64,000 nucleotides of DNA from Pseudomonas reidholzensis (lineage in GTDB: Bacteria > Pseudomonadota > Gammaproteobacteria > Pseudomonadales > Pseudomonadaceae), in the NCBI RefSeq assembly GCF_900536025.1, contig NZ_UNOZ01000002.1, positions 186,001 to 250,000 of the forward strand, given 5' to 3'. The stretch's first letter is position 1, and every line of letters begins with the position of its first letter. The translations under genes were made by a program, and so were the position numbers. The notes beneath the pieces are model-generated. The model was not told the DNA's origin and did not search any database. It worked only from the letters and a program-made list of their open reading frames with translations. Shown piece by piece: positions 46,537 to 54,295 of this stretch.

Positions 46537-46897
46537 CAAAGCTCCTTGGCTGGTCAGTGGCCCATCTGCCAGTGCAGTCTGGAAACGTCCTACCCTAGTG
46601 CGGGCGTTGGCAAATGACCACACCCTTTTTTACAAACCCTGCGACGAGCGGTCGACAGTGCGCGGGCCTTGTCGCTATGCTGGCCGCACTCGCTTGGCCG
46701 TGCGCAGAGACTTATCTTTTGTTGTTGTGGCCGAGTCTTTCTGGTATAAAGCAGCGCTCTTTTCTAGGGGCTCGCTCTGTCGCGAAAGCGGATCCGGTCG
46801 ATAAGACCCCCGGAAACACGGCGCCTGGCGCCATAGACTGAGAGATTAAGCGGCCAACCCATGCCGGGTTGGGCATGTGGTTTTAGAGGGCTGAGGC
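46537..46897. other. Gene-free region with rpmB promoter and leader
   Basis: This 361-base stretch separates the divergent binding-protein and rpmB genes. The rpmB promoter (46722-46750) is its clearest content. After it comes a leader of about 140 bases with two small dyads, GGCGCC-TGGCGCC-like at about 46824-46835 and CATGCC/GGGCATG at 46861-46878. The left 180 bases hold no motif I recognise. Confidence 0.7.
46722..46750 (+). promoter_or_regulatory. Sigma-70 promoter of rpmB-rpmG
   Basis: TTGTTG (46722-46727) and TATAAA (46745-46750) are exactly 17 bases apart. The start site would be near 46757, leaving an untranslated leader of about 140 bases. Confidence 0.75.
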
Positions 46898-47134
46898 ATG
46901 TCGAGAGTCTGTCAAGTTACCGGTAAGGGTCCGGTGACTGGGAATAACATTTCCCACGCAAACAACAAAACCCGTCGTCGTTTCCTGCCAAACCTGCAGC
47001 ACCACCGTTTCTGGGTTGAATCCGAGAAGCGTTTCGTGCGTCTGCGCGTTTCCGCCAAGGGCATGCGTATCATCGACAAGCGCGGCATCGATGCCGTTCT
47101 GGTTGACATCCGCCGTGCCGGCGCCAAGGTTTAA
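46898..47134 (+). CDS. rpmB: 50S ribosomal protein L28
   Basis: A 78-residue basic ribosomal protein, [20 protein letters not shown] with the family motif [11 protein letters not shown]. It has only one Cys (position 5) and so belongs to the zinc-free form of L28. GAGGGCTGAGGC precedes the ATG. It is 11 bases before rpmG and shares its promoter. Confidence 0.98.
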   Translation: MSRVCQVTGKGPVTGNNISHANNKTRRRFLPNLQHHRFWVESEKRFVRLRVSAKGMRIIDKRGIDAVLVDIRRAGAKV

Positions 47135-47145
47135 GGGAGAGCATC

Positions 47146-47301
47146 ATGCGTGAATTGATCCGTCTGGTATCGAGTGCTGGCACTGGCCACTTCTACACCA
47201 CCGACAAGAACAAGCGCACCACCCCGGACAAGATCGAGATCAAGAAATACGATCCGGTCGTCCGTAAGCACGTGACCTACAAGGAAGCCAAGATCAAGTA
47301 A
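47146..47301 (+). CDS. rpmG: 50S ribosomal protein L33, zinc-free form
   Basis: A 51-residue protein from [20 protein letters not shown] to KEAKIK, stop TAA at 47299-47301. It is basic and entirely lacks cysteine, so it is the C-minus (zinc-independent) form. AAGGGAGAGC precedes the ATG. It ends the two-gene operon. Confidence 0.98.
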   Translation: MRELIRLVSSAGTGHFYTTDKNKRTTPDKIEIKKYDPVVRKHVTYKEAKIK

Positions 47302-47316
47302 TTGATCGGCAACCTG

Positions 47317-47352
47317 AAAAAAACCCGCTTCCTCACGGACGCGGGTTTTTTT
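47317..47352 (+). terminator. Terminator of rpmBG
   Basis: AAAAAAACCCGC and GCGGGTTTTTTT pair around a 12-base loop, with a long T-run. Confidence 0.93.
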
Positions 47353-47387
47353 ATGCCTGTGGCCTGGCGCGGTGGCGCCAGCCCGGC

Positions 47388-47747
47388 TTACTGCTGTTCG
47401 AACATCACGTAGATCTTGCGGCACGGCTCCAGCACCTCCCAGGTGCCCTTGAAGCCCGCCGGGATCACGAACCGATCGCCGGCACGCAAAGTCTTGGCCT
47501 CACCCGCCTCGTCGCGCAGCACCGACACGCCGTGGACGATCTCGCAGTATTCATGCTCGGTGTAGCTCACCGTCCATTGACCGACTGCACCTTCCCAGAC
47601 GCCGGCCGCGAACTGGCCGCAGGGGCTGGAGTAGTGGTTGTAGACAGCCTGGTCCGGTTCGCCCTTGAGAATTTTCTCTGCCGCAGGGCGATAGCGCTCG
47701 GCTTCAGTCAGGACCTGGGCGAAGTCGACGATGCTATTGATGCTCAT
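47388..47747 (-). CDS. Cupin domain protein (EutQ-like/DUF861)
   Basis: The 119-residue single-domain cupin has the two barrel motifs: YTEHEYCEIVHGVSVLRDEAG (about 60-80) and AGDRFVIPAGFKGTWEV (about 90-106). The first motif keeps Glu and a His but the metal-ligand set is incomplete, as in the DUF861 group whose members rarely have known reactions. It is divergent from kauB across 195 bases, and in pseudomonads such cupins often accompany amine or amino-acid catabolic genes, so a supporting role in polyamine breakdown is conceivable. Function not proven. Confidence 0.85.
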   Translation of the reverse strand: MSINSIVDFAQVLTEAERYRPAAEKILKGEPDQAVYNHYSSPCGQFAAGVWEGAVGQWTVSYTEHEYCEIVHGVSVLRDEAGEAKTLRAGDRFVIPAGFKGTWEVLEPCRKIYVMFEQQ

Positions 47748-47805
47748 GGTTGCGCCTCTTGTTGTTTAATAAAATGCACATCAGTAGGCTTTTGGGCCTT
47801 CAGTG

Positions 47806-47818
47806 TCAAATATATTGA
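47806..47818. promoter_or_regulatory. Palindrome between cupin gene and kauB, candidate operator
   Basis: TCAA-ATATA-TTGA is a 13-base dyad with an AT-rich centre in otherwise GC-rich DNA, between two divergent genes. It may bind the PauR-type regulator (59693) or another repressor; the protein is not identified. Confidence 0.4.
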
Positions 47819-47942
47819 TAGTTTACCCGGGCTGGTTTAGGGTTACAGCTGCCAGTGTGCGCTCGTCGCCCGGCCAGAATTCATGACAGCGCCTGTGAGT
47901 CTCCAGTGCGGCGCCGGACCTTAACAAGAGGAGCAGATTCGT

Positions 47943-49436
47943 ATGACCACCCTGACTCGTGCGGACTGGGAACAGCGTGCCCAGCAACTGAAGATCGAAG
48001 GCCGCGCCTTCATCAATGGCGAATACACCGACGCCGTCTCGGCTGAAACCTTCGATTGCCTGAGCCCGGTGGACGGGCGCTTCCTGGCCAAGGTTGCCAG
48101 CTGCGACCTGGCCGACGCCAACCGCGCCGTCGAAAACGCCCGTGCCACCTTTGACTCCGGCGTCTGGTCGCGCCTGGCCCCGGCCAAGCGCAAGGCCAAG
48201 CTGATCCGCTTTGCCGAGCTGCTGCGCACCCACGTCGAAGAGCTGGCGCTGCTCGAAACCCTGGACATGGGCAAGCCGATCGGCGACTCCTCGAGCATCG
48301 ACGTACCCGGCGCGGCGCAAGCCCTGCACTGGAATGCCGAAGCCATCGACAAGGTCTACGACGAGGTCGCACCGACCCCGCACGACCAGCTCGGCCTGGT
48401 GACCCGCGAGCCCGTGGGCGTGGTCGGTGCCATCGTGCCGTGGAACTTCCCCCTGCTGATGGCCTGCTGGAAGCTCGGCCCGGCCCTGGCCACCGGTAAC
48501 TCGGTGGTGCTCAAGCCGTCCGAAAAATCGCCGCTGACCGCCATCCGCATCGCCCAGCTGGCGATCGAAGCCGGGATCCCGGCCGGCGTGCTCAACGTGC
48601 TGCCAGGCTACGGCCACACCGTTGGCAAGGCCCTGGCCCTGCACATGGACGTCGACACCCTGGTGTTCACCGGTTCGACCAAGATCGCCAAGCAGCTGAT
48701 GATCTACGCTGGCGAATCGAACATGAAGCGCATCTGGCTGGAGGCCGGTGGCAAGAGCCCGAACATCGTCTTCGCCGACGCACCGGACCTGCAGGCCGCC
48801 GCCGAATCGGCTGCCAGCGCCATCGCCTTCAACCAGGGCGAAGTGTGCACCGCCGGTTCCCGTCTGCTGGTCGAGCGTTCGATCAAGGACCAGTTCCTGC
48901 CGCTGGTGGTCGAGGCCCTCAAGGCCTGGAAACCGGGCAACCCGCTGGACCCGGCGACCACCGTCGGCGCGCTGGTGGATGCTCAGCAGATGAACACCGT
49001 GCTGTCGTACATCGACGCCGGGCACCAGGACGGCGCCACGCTGCTGGCCGGTGGCAAGCGCATCCTCGAAGAGACGGGCGGCACCTATGTCGAGCCGACC
49101 ATCTTCGACGGCGTGACCAATGCCATGAAGATCGCCCAGGAAGAAATCTTCGGCCCGGTACTGTCGGTGATCACCTTCGACACCGCCGAAGAAGCCATCG
49201 CCATTGCCAACGACACGCCGTATGGCCTGGCCGCGGGCATCTGGACCTCGGACATCTCCAAGGCGCATAAAACCGCCCGCGCCGTGCGCGCTGGCAGTGT
49301 CTGGGTCAACCAGTACGACGGCGGCGACATGACCGCGCCGTTCGGTGGCTTCAAGCAGTCGGGCAACGGCCGTGACAAGTCGCTGCATGCGCTGGAGAAG
49401 TACACCGAGCTGAAGGCGACCTGGATCAAGCTGTAA
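47943..49436 (+). CDS. kauB: Omega-aminoaldehyde / gamma-glutamyl-aminobutyraldehyde dehydrogenase KauB
   Basis: KauB is a broad NAD-dependent aldehyde dehydrogenase that oxidises aminoaldehydes from polyamine, lysine or agmatine breakdown, including gamma-glutamyl-gamma-aminobutyraldehyde. The 497-residue protein has the NAD fold with GAIVPWNFPL, LKPSEKSPL and FTGSTKIAKQL, the catalytic Glu in LEAGGKSPN and the Cys in FNQGEVCTAGSRL. It follows AACAAGAGGAG, where the ribosome-binding site merges with a partial AAN repeat that could be read by Hfq/Crc. Two hairpins follow. The other steps of the route are at 29835, 31222 and 54296. Confidence 0.93.
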   Translation: MTTLTRADWEQRAQQLKIEGRAFINGEYTDAVSAETFDCLSPVDGRFLAKVASCDLADANRAVENARATFDSGVWSRLAPAKRKAKLIRFAELLRTHVEELALLETLDMGKPIGDSSSIDVPGAAQALHWNAEAIDKVYDEVAPTPHDQLGLVTREPVGVVGAIVPWNFPLLMACWKLGPALATGNSVVLKPSEKSPLTAIRIAQLAIEAGIPAGVLNVLPGYGHTVGKALALHMDVDTLVFTGSTKIAKQLMIYAGESNMKRIWLEAGGKSPNIVFADAPDLQAAAESAASAIAFNQGEVCTAGSRLLVERSIKDQFLPLVVEALKAWKPGNPLDPATTVGALVDAQQMNTVLSYIDAGHQDGATLLAGGKRILEETGGTYVEPTIFDGVTNAMKIAQEEIFGPVLSVITFDTAEEAIAIANDTPYGLAAGIWTSDISKAHKTARAVRAGSVWVNQYDGGDMTAPFGGFKQSGNGRDKSLHALEKYTELKATWIKL

Positions 49437-49447
49437 GGCCAGCGCTG

Positions 49448-49518
49448 CATCGCGGGCTTGCCCCGCGATGGGGCCTCAAGAGAACAGCCGGGTCGGCCCA
49501 CGCCGTCCCGGCTGTTCT
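49448..49518 (+). terminator. Two hairpins after kauB (REP remnant, then terminator)
   Basis: CATCGCGGG-CTTGC-CCCGCGATG (49448-49470) is a single REP-like palindrome. The next, AGAACAGCCGGG paired with CCCGGCTGTTCT (49481-49492 and 49507-49518), is the stronger candidate terminator. Confidence 0.75.
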
Positions 49519-49553
49519 GTCTCTGCCATTCAAGATCTGCCTGGGAGGCTGTC

Positions 49554-50693
49554 ATGCGGTGGGCTACCTACTTTGCCGTGCTGGCATCGGTACTCAGCGT
49601 CGGCCTGGCGCTTGGCGTGAGCATGCCGCTGGTGTCCTTGCGCCTGGAAAGCTGGGGTTACGGCGAGTTCGCCATCGGTGTCATGGCCGCCATGCCGGCC
49701 ATCGGCGTGTTGCTCGGCGCGAGCCTGGCCAGTCGCCTGGCCGGTTGGCTCGGCGTCCCCGCCGCCATGCGCCTGTGCCTGTGGGGCGGGGCGCTGTCGA
49801 TCGGCCTGGTGGCCGTGCTGCCGAGCTATCCGCTGTGGCTGGGCTTGCGTCTGTTGATCGGCATGTCGCTGACCGTGGTGTTCATCCTTGGCGAAAGCTG
49901 GATCAACCAACTGGTGGTCGAACAGTGGCGTGGCCGGCTGGTGGCGCTGTACGGCAGCAGCTATGCGCTGAGCCAGTTGGCCGGGCCGCTGGTGCTGGGC
50001 TTTCTCGGCTCGGATGACGACTTCGGCTTCTGGGCCGCCACCGGGCTGCTGGTCCTCGCGCCGCTGGTGCTGCTGGGCCGCGGCGGGGCGCCGACCACCG
50101 AAGCCTACAGCGTCACGTTCAGGGACCTGTTGGCCTTCTGCCGGCGGTTGCCGGTGATCGCCTGGGCCATTGCCTTGTTCGCCGCCTTCGAGGCGATGAT
50201 CCTGACCCTGTTGCCGGTGTACTGCCTGCAGCAGGGGTTTTCGGCGGAGATCGCGCTGTTCATGGTCAGCACCGTGGTGGTGGGCGATGCGGTGCTGCAG
50301 CTGCCGATTGGTGCAATGGCCGACAAGATGTCGCGGCAGACCTTGTTCAGCGGCTGCGCGGTGACCTTGATGGTGTCCAGCCTGGCGATTCCGCTGCTGC
50401 TGGACACCGCGCTGATCTGGCCGGTGTGGGTGCTGTTCGGGGCCAGTGCCGGGGGCTTGTTCACGCTGTCGCTGATCTTGATCGGCGAGCGTTATCGGGA
50501 TGATGCGCTGGTGCGCGCGAACGCCCATGTGGCGCAGCTGTGGGGTATTGGTTGCCTGCTCGGGCCGTTGTTGGCGGGGGCGGGGAGCCAGTGGATCAGC
50601 GGCCATGCGCTGCCGTTGCTGATGGCGGTGGGGGCGGCGGGGTTGGTGGTGCTGACCCGGCGGCGGGGTGCCTTCGAGCCCGCGTCTGTCTGA
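49554..50693 (+). CDS. Major facilitator superfamily transporter (YcaD-like)
   Basis: The 379-residue membrane protein has about 12 hydrophobic segments in two halves. The MFS pattern is visible early (ASRLAGWLGVPAAMRL between helices 2 and 3, and LIGMSLTVVFILGESWINQ in helix 4-5), and GAMADKMSRQTLF marks the equivalent loop of the second half. The ATG at 49554 follows GGGAGG by six bases; the longer frame from 49458 runs through the kauB terminator. Members are typed as sugar or drug transporters without firm evidence; substrate here is unknown. Confidence 0.87.
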   Translation: MRWATYFAVLASVLSVGLALGVSMPLVSLRLESWGYGEFAIGVMAAMPAIGVLLGASLASRLAGWLGVPAAMRLCLWGGALSIGLVAVLPSYPLWLGLRLLIGMSLTVVFILGESWINQLVVEQWRGRLVALYGSSYALSQLAGPLVLGFLGSDDDFGFWAATGLLVLAPLVLLGRGGAPTTEAYSVTFRDLLAFCRRLPVIAWAIALFAAFEAMILTLLPVYCLQQGFSAEIALFMVSTVVVGDAVLQLPIGAMADKMSRQTLFSGCAVTLMVSSLAIPLLLDTALIWPVWVLFGASAGGLFTLSLILIGERYRDDALVRANAHVAQLWGIGCLLGPLLAGAGSQWISGHALPLLMAVGAAGLVVLTRRRGAFEPASV

Positions 50694-50702
50694 TAGATCC
50701 TG

Positions 50703-50719
50703 GGGCTGCTGCGCAGCCC
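50703..50719 (+). terminator. Terminator of the MFS gene
   Basis: GGGCTGC-TGC-GCAGCCC, 10 bases after the stop codon; a REP unit follows directly. Confidence 0.6.
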
Positions 50720-50721
50720 TA

Positions 50722-50826
50722 TCGCGACACAAGGCCGCTCCCACATTGGACCGCGTTGCGCAGACCCCTGTGGGAGCGGCCTTGCCGGGGCGCCGGACCG
50801 GTCGGAAAGGGGCGCAAAGCGCCCCC
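50722..50826. repeat. Composite REP unit, inverse copy of 33662-33778
   Basis: Bases 50722-50745 and 50767-50826 are exact inverse copies of 33755-33778 and 33662-33721. The terminal hairpin GGGGCGC-AAA-GCGCCCC (50809-50825) lies at the end of the convergent phospholipase-D gene and probably terminates it. The inner spacer (21 bases) does not match the other copy's 33. Confidence 0.93.
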
Positions 50827-50838
50827 GGCGATTTCAGC

Positions 50839-52395
50839 TCAGAGCATCTTCTCCAGCCCCACCGCCTTGCTGATCCAGGCATTGAAGCGCCGCCACATGC
50901 CACCGGGCTCGGTGGTCAGCACATGCCGCTGGCCATTGTCTTCGGTCACCCAGACCATCTTGCCGTCGACCAGCGTCGGCTGATAGCTCAGCGCCGGCGC
51001 CATGCCCTGCAGCGCCAGCTCGCGGGTGTACTCGGCCAGCTCCGGGCTGTCGACCAGCACGCCGACCTCGGTGTTCCACAGCACCGAGCGCGGGTCGAAG
51101 TTGAACGAGCCAATGAACGTCTTGTGTCGGTCGAACACGATCGCCTTGCTGTGCAGGCTGGAGTCCGAACCGCCATGGAAGTTGAGCCCGCGCCGAGCGC
51201 TCGGGTCGCCCGGCTGGCGCCGCAGCTCGTACAACTGCACACCGTGCTCGAGCAACGCGCGCCGGTAGGGCGCATAGCCGCCATGCACGGCCGGCACGTC
51301 AGTGGCCTCCAGGGCGTTGGTCAGCAGCTTGACCGAGATGCCCGCGTCGGCATGGCTGGTCAGGTACAGCAGCCCCGACTCGCCGGGGACGAAATACGCC
51401 GACACCAGGATCAGTTCGTGATGGACGTTGTTCAGGTCCGGCGCCAGCTGCTGGCTCATCAGCAGCTGCGGGTCCGGCTCATCGCGCGCCAGGACCTTGC
51501 TCGGCGCATCCCACAGCGCCTGGCTGTGCGCCCAGATCAGCTCGTTGCGCCAGACGTCCAGGCGCGGCTGCGACTGATACGCCATCAACCGGTCATACAA
51601 GGCCTTGCGCTTGATTCGCGCCTCGGCCAGCGACACTTCCAGGCGCTGGCGGCTGGCGCGCAGGTCCGCTTGGTCCGGCTGGCGCCAGAGGAAGTCGCCG
51701 ATCGGCCGGCTCAGGGCGCTGTTCCAGTACTGGTCGAAACCGTGGCCGAGCTGCTCGGCGACCGGGCCGACACCGAGCAGGTCGATGTCGGTGAAGTTCA
51801 GGTTGGGCTCGGCGTCGAAGTATTCGTCGCCCAGGTTGCGCCCACCGACGATGGCCATGCTGTTGTCGACCAGGAACAGCTTGTTGTGCATCCGCCGGTG
51901 CTGGCGCGACAGGTTGAACAGCCGCCCCATGGCCCGGGTAACGCCGGTGCTGCGGCCCAGGTTGAGCGGGTTGAACACGCGGATGTCGATGTTCGGGTGG
52001 GCGGCCAGGGTGCCGATCAAGGTGTCGAGGCCATCGCTGGTGGTGTCGTCGAGCAGGATCCGCACCCGCACGCCGCGGTCGGCGGCGCGCAGCAGCTCAT
52101 GCACCAGCGCCCGGGTGCTGAGGCCGTCATGCACGATGTAGTACTGCACGTCGATGCTCGCCTGGGCGTTGCGGATCAGCTCGGCGCGGGCGCGGAAGGC
52201 TTCGTTGCTGTTGGGCAGCAGGCGAAAGCCCGAGCGACCCTCGTACGGTGCGGCCTGGCGCAGGACCGAGCGGCCGAACGGCGATTCGCTGGCGGGCAAC
52301 GCCTGGCTGACTTCACGCGGTGGGCTGACGCTGGCGCAGCCGCTGAGGCCAAGCACTAGCGCCAGCAGGAAAGGCAGAATTCGCTGGAGTCTCAA
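50839..52395 (-). CDS. Phospholipase D-family lipoprotein (cardiolipin synthase ClsC-like)
   Basis: The 518-residue protein has a lipoprotein signal (MRLQRILPFLLALVLGLSGC, lipobox LSGC) and two complete HKD motifs: HNKLFLVDNSMAIVGGRN (about 180) and HSKAIVFDRHKTFIGSFNF (about 410). This pair makes the active site of phospholipase D and bacterial cardiolipin synthases of the ClsC/YmdC type, which transfer phosphatidyl groups between lipids. The lipid anchor would hold it at an envelope membrane. A toxin role is unlikely because the motif spacing and length are those of YmdC. No ymdB partner adjoins. Confidence 0.88.
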   Translation of the reverse strand: MRLQRILPFLLALVLGLSGCASVSPPREVSQALPASESPFGRSVLRQAAPYEGRSGFRLLPNSNEAFRARAELIRNAQASIDVQYYIVHDGLSTRALVHELLRAADRGVRVRILLDDTTSDGLDTLIGTLAAHPNIDIRVFNPLNLGRSTGVTRAMGRLFNLSRQHRRMHNKLFLVDNSMAIVGGRNLGDEYFDAEPNLNFTDIDLLGVGPVAEQLGHGFDQYWNSALSRPIGDFLWRQPDQADLRASRQRLEVSLAEARIKRKALYDRLMAYQSQPRLDVWRNELIWAHSQALWDAPSKVLARDEPDPQLLMSQQLAPDLNNVHHELILVSAYFVPGESGLLYLTSHADAGISVKLLTNALEATDVPAVHGGYAPYRRALLEHGVQLYELRRQPGDPSARRGLNFHGGSDSSLHSKAIVFDRHKTFIGSFNFDPRSVLWNTEVGVLVDSPELAEYTRELALQGMAPALSYQPTLVDGKMVWVTEDNGQRHVLTTEPGGMWRRFNAWISKAVGLEKML

Positions 52396-52455
52396 GTCGG
52401 ATCGTCCTGTACCGCAAAGGCCTGAGTGCTATGGACCCTGGAAGGCGGCGCAAAG

Positions 52456-53886
52456 TTACGCCTCGCTGTGCTCGTCGACCAGTAGACGAAGGGCGGTTTC
52501 GCCAACCTTGCGCACCGCCGCCTCGATTTCGACGGTTGGCCGCGCCGCGTAGTTCATCCGCAGGCAGTGCCGGTACTTGCCCGACGCCGAGAAGATGCTG
52601 CCCACGGCGATCTGCACCCCTTGTTCCAGTAAAGCGCGGTTCAGGCGCAGCGTATCGAAACTTTCCGGCAGTTCGACCCACAGCATGAAGCCGCCCTGGG
52701 GCCGGCTGACGCGGGTGCCTGGTGGGAAGTAACGCGCCACCCAGTCGCTCATCAGGTCGCGACCCCGCTGGTACTGGCTGCGCATGCGCCGCACATGCGG
52801 GTGGTAATGGCCGGCCTCGATGAAGTCGGCAATCGCCAGCTGCGGTTGGGCGGCGGTGCTGCCGGTGCTGATGTACTTCATGTGCAGCACCCGCTCCAGG
52901 TAGCGCCCCGGCGCGACCCAGCCGATCCGCAGGCCGGGCGCGAGGGTCTTGGAGAACGAGCTGCAGAGCAGCACGCGGCCGTCTTCGTCGAACGACTTGA
53001 CCGTGCGCGGGCGCGGGTAGGTGTAGGCCAGGTCGCCATACACGTCGTCTTCGAGGATCGCCACGTCATAGCGCTGGGCCAGGGTCAGCAGGGCCTTCTT
53101 GCGCGCCTCGGGCATGATGTAGCCCAGCGGGTTGTTGCAGCTCGGGGTGATCTGGATCAGTTTGATCGGCCACTGCTCAAGGGCCAGTTCGAGGGCTTCG
53201 AGGCTGATCCCGGTGAGCGGGTCGGTGGGGATTTCCAGCGCTTTCATGCCCAGGCCCTTGAGGGTCTGCATGGCGCCGTGGAAGCTGGGGGAGTCCACCG
53301 CGACGATGTCGCCGGGCGCGCACACCGCGCGAATGCTGGTCGACAGCGCCTCGTGGCAGCCGGTGGTGACCACCAGTTCGGCCGGGCCCAGGCGGCAGCC
53401 GGAGTCGAGCATCAGCCGGGCGATCTGCTCGCGCAGGGCCAGGTTGCCGTGAATGTTGTCGTAGTACAGCCCCGGCATGTCCTGCCGCCGGCTGAGCTGG
53501 GCGAGGCTGCGCAGCAGCGGCTTGAGCGTGGCGCTGGTGACGTCGGGCATGCCCCGGCCGAGCTGTACCACATCGGCGCGCGGGTTGCTGCGGACCAGCT
53601 CCAGCACCTGCTCCCACTGGGAGATGTCCACGGGCCGTTGCGCCGGTCGGCTCACAGCCGGCAGCGCTGGCAGGCTGCGGTGATCGGTGACGAAGTAGCC
53701 GGATTTCGGCCGCGGCGAGACCAGGCCGTTGTCTTCGAGCATGCGGTAGGCCTGCTGTACGGTGCTCAGGCTGACCCCGTGCTCCAGGCTCAGCGAGCGC
53801 ACCGAAGGCAGGCGCTGGCCCGGGCGGTAGAGCCCTTGCTCGATGCGCGCGCCGAGCAGTTCGGCGAGGTTCAGGTAGAGGGTCAC
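52456..53886 (-). CDS. MocR/GabR family regulator (GntR winged helix + aminotransferase-like domain)
   Basis: The 476-residue protein has an N-terminal GntR-type winged helix (about 1-70: YRPGQRLPSVRSLSLEHGVS and TVQQAYRMLEDNGLV) fused to a fold-type I aminotransferase-like domain (about 95-470). The PLP lysine is in LCSSFSKTLAPGLRIGW and the PLP-phosphate site nearby; DDVYGDLAY holds the Asp that contacts the pyridine nitrogen. Such regulators use PLP to sense amines, GABA or PLP itself. Start: GTG at 53886 with GGGAG upstream. It is divergent from a DUF1127 gene, and repeated CTGTA half-sites lie between them. Confidence 0.92.
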   Translation of the reverse strand: MTLYLNLAELLGARIEQGLYRPGQRLPSVRSLSLEHGVSLSTVQQAYRMLEDNGLVSPRPKSGYFVTDHRSLPALPAVSRPAQRPVDISQWEQVLELVRSNPRADVVQLGRGMPDVTSATLKPLLRSLAQLSRRQDMPGLYYDNIHGNLALREQIARLMLDSGCRLGPAELVVTTGCHEALSTSIRAVCAPGDIVAVDSPSFHGAMQTLKGLGMKALEIPTDPLTGISLEALELALEQWPIKLIQITPSCNNPLGYIMPEARKKALLTLAQRYDVAILEDDVYGDLAYTYPRPRTVKSFDEDGRVLLCSSFSKTLAPGLRIGWVAPGRYLERVLHMKYISTGSTAAQPQLAIADFIEAGHYHPHVRRMRSQYQRGRDLMSDWVARYFPPGTRVSRPQGGFMLWVELPESFDTLRLNRALLEQGVQIAVGSIFSASGKYRHCLRMNYAARPTVEIEAAVRKVGETALRLLVDEHSEA

Positions 53887-53920
53887 GGCATACTCCCGCA
53901 AAAAGCCCGGTCTTCGACCA

Positions 53921-54003
53921 GTACAGATGGGCCGAAAATACAGCATTCAGGGGCAGAACTGCCAATTCTGTATCGAAATAATAAAAGATGTTTGCATCTG
54001 TAT
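53921..54003. promoter_or_regulatory. Four CTGTA/TACAG half-sites before the MocR gene
   Basis: GTACAG (53921-53926) and ATACAG (53938-53943) face CTGTAT (53968-53973) and CTGTAT (53998-54003). The last two are part of a 9-base direct repeat, TCTGTATCG, spaced exactly 30 bases. MocR proteins typically bind direct repeats of this size. Surrounding DNA is AT-rich, so a promoter is likely here. Confidence 0.55.
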
Positions 54004-54064
54004 CGGCCAGGTCGCCGACGCGCATGCTGTGCCCACGGTTCGATCAGATGAGGAGGATGCCGTG

Positions 54065-54295
54065 ATGGGTAGTTTCAGCGATGTGGGCGTGCAACGGTTG
54101 GCCAAGGAGCTCGACGCGGGGCAGCAGCCCCGGCTCTACAATGCCCCCGCCGGCCTGGGGCGGATCGGCCTGATGCTGCACCGTTGGACGACCCGCCGCA
54201 CGCTGCTGCAGCTGGATGACGCGCAGCTGCGCGATGTCGGCCTGAGCTGGGAGCAGGCCCGCGAAGAGGGCCGTAAACCGTTCTGGCGGGGCTGA
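54065..54295 (+). CDS. DUF1127 small protein
   Basis: A 76-residue protein whose C-terminal half (about 38-76) is the Arg-rich DUF1127 helix pair: LHRWTTRRTLLQLDDAQLRDVGLSW and ARKPFW-type end (EGRKPFWRG). AGGAGG precedes the ATG at 54065 by eight bases; GTG at 54062 is an alternative. Small DUF1127 proteins have been tied to RNA turnover and phosphate or carbon metabolism in alpha-proteobacteria, with no agreed function in pseudomonads. Divergent to the MocR regulator and so likely under its control. It ends directly against the puuB stop codon with no gap. Confidence 0.85.
   Translation: MGSFSDVGVQRLAKELDAGQQPRLYNAPAGLGRIGLMLHRWTTRRTLLQLDDAQLRDVGLSWEQAREEGRKPFWRG

Noticed and set aside
46950..46972. 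AACAACAA inside rpmB as a Crc site
   Set aside because: It lies about 60 bases within the coding region and simply encodes Asn-Asn-Lys; known sites of this type are near the start codon.
50839..52395. Phospholipase-D protein as a type VI secretion toxin (Tle5)
   Set aside because: No immunity, vgrG or adaptor gene is near, and signal peptide, lipobox and length fit the YmdC/ClsC group.
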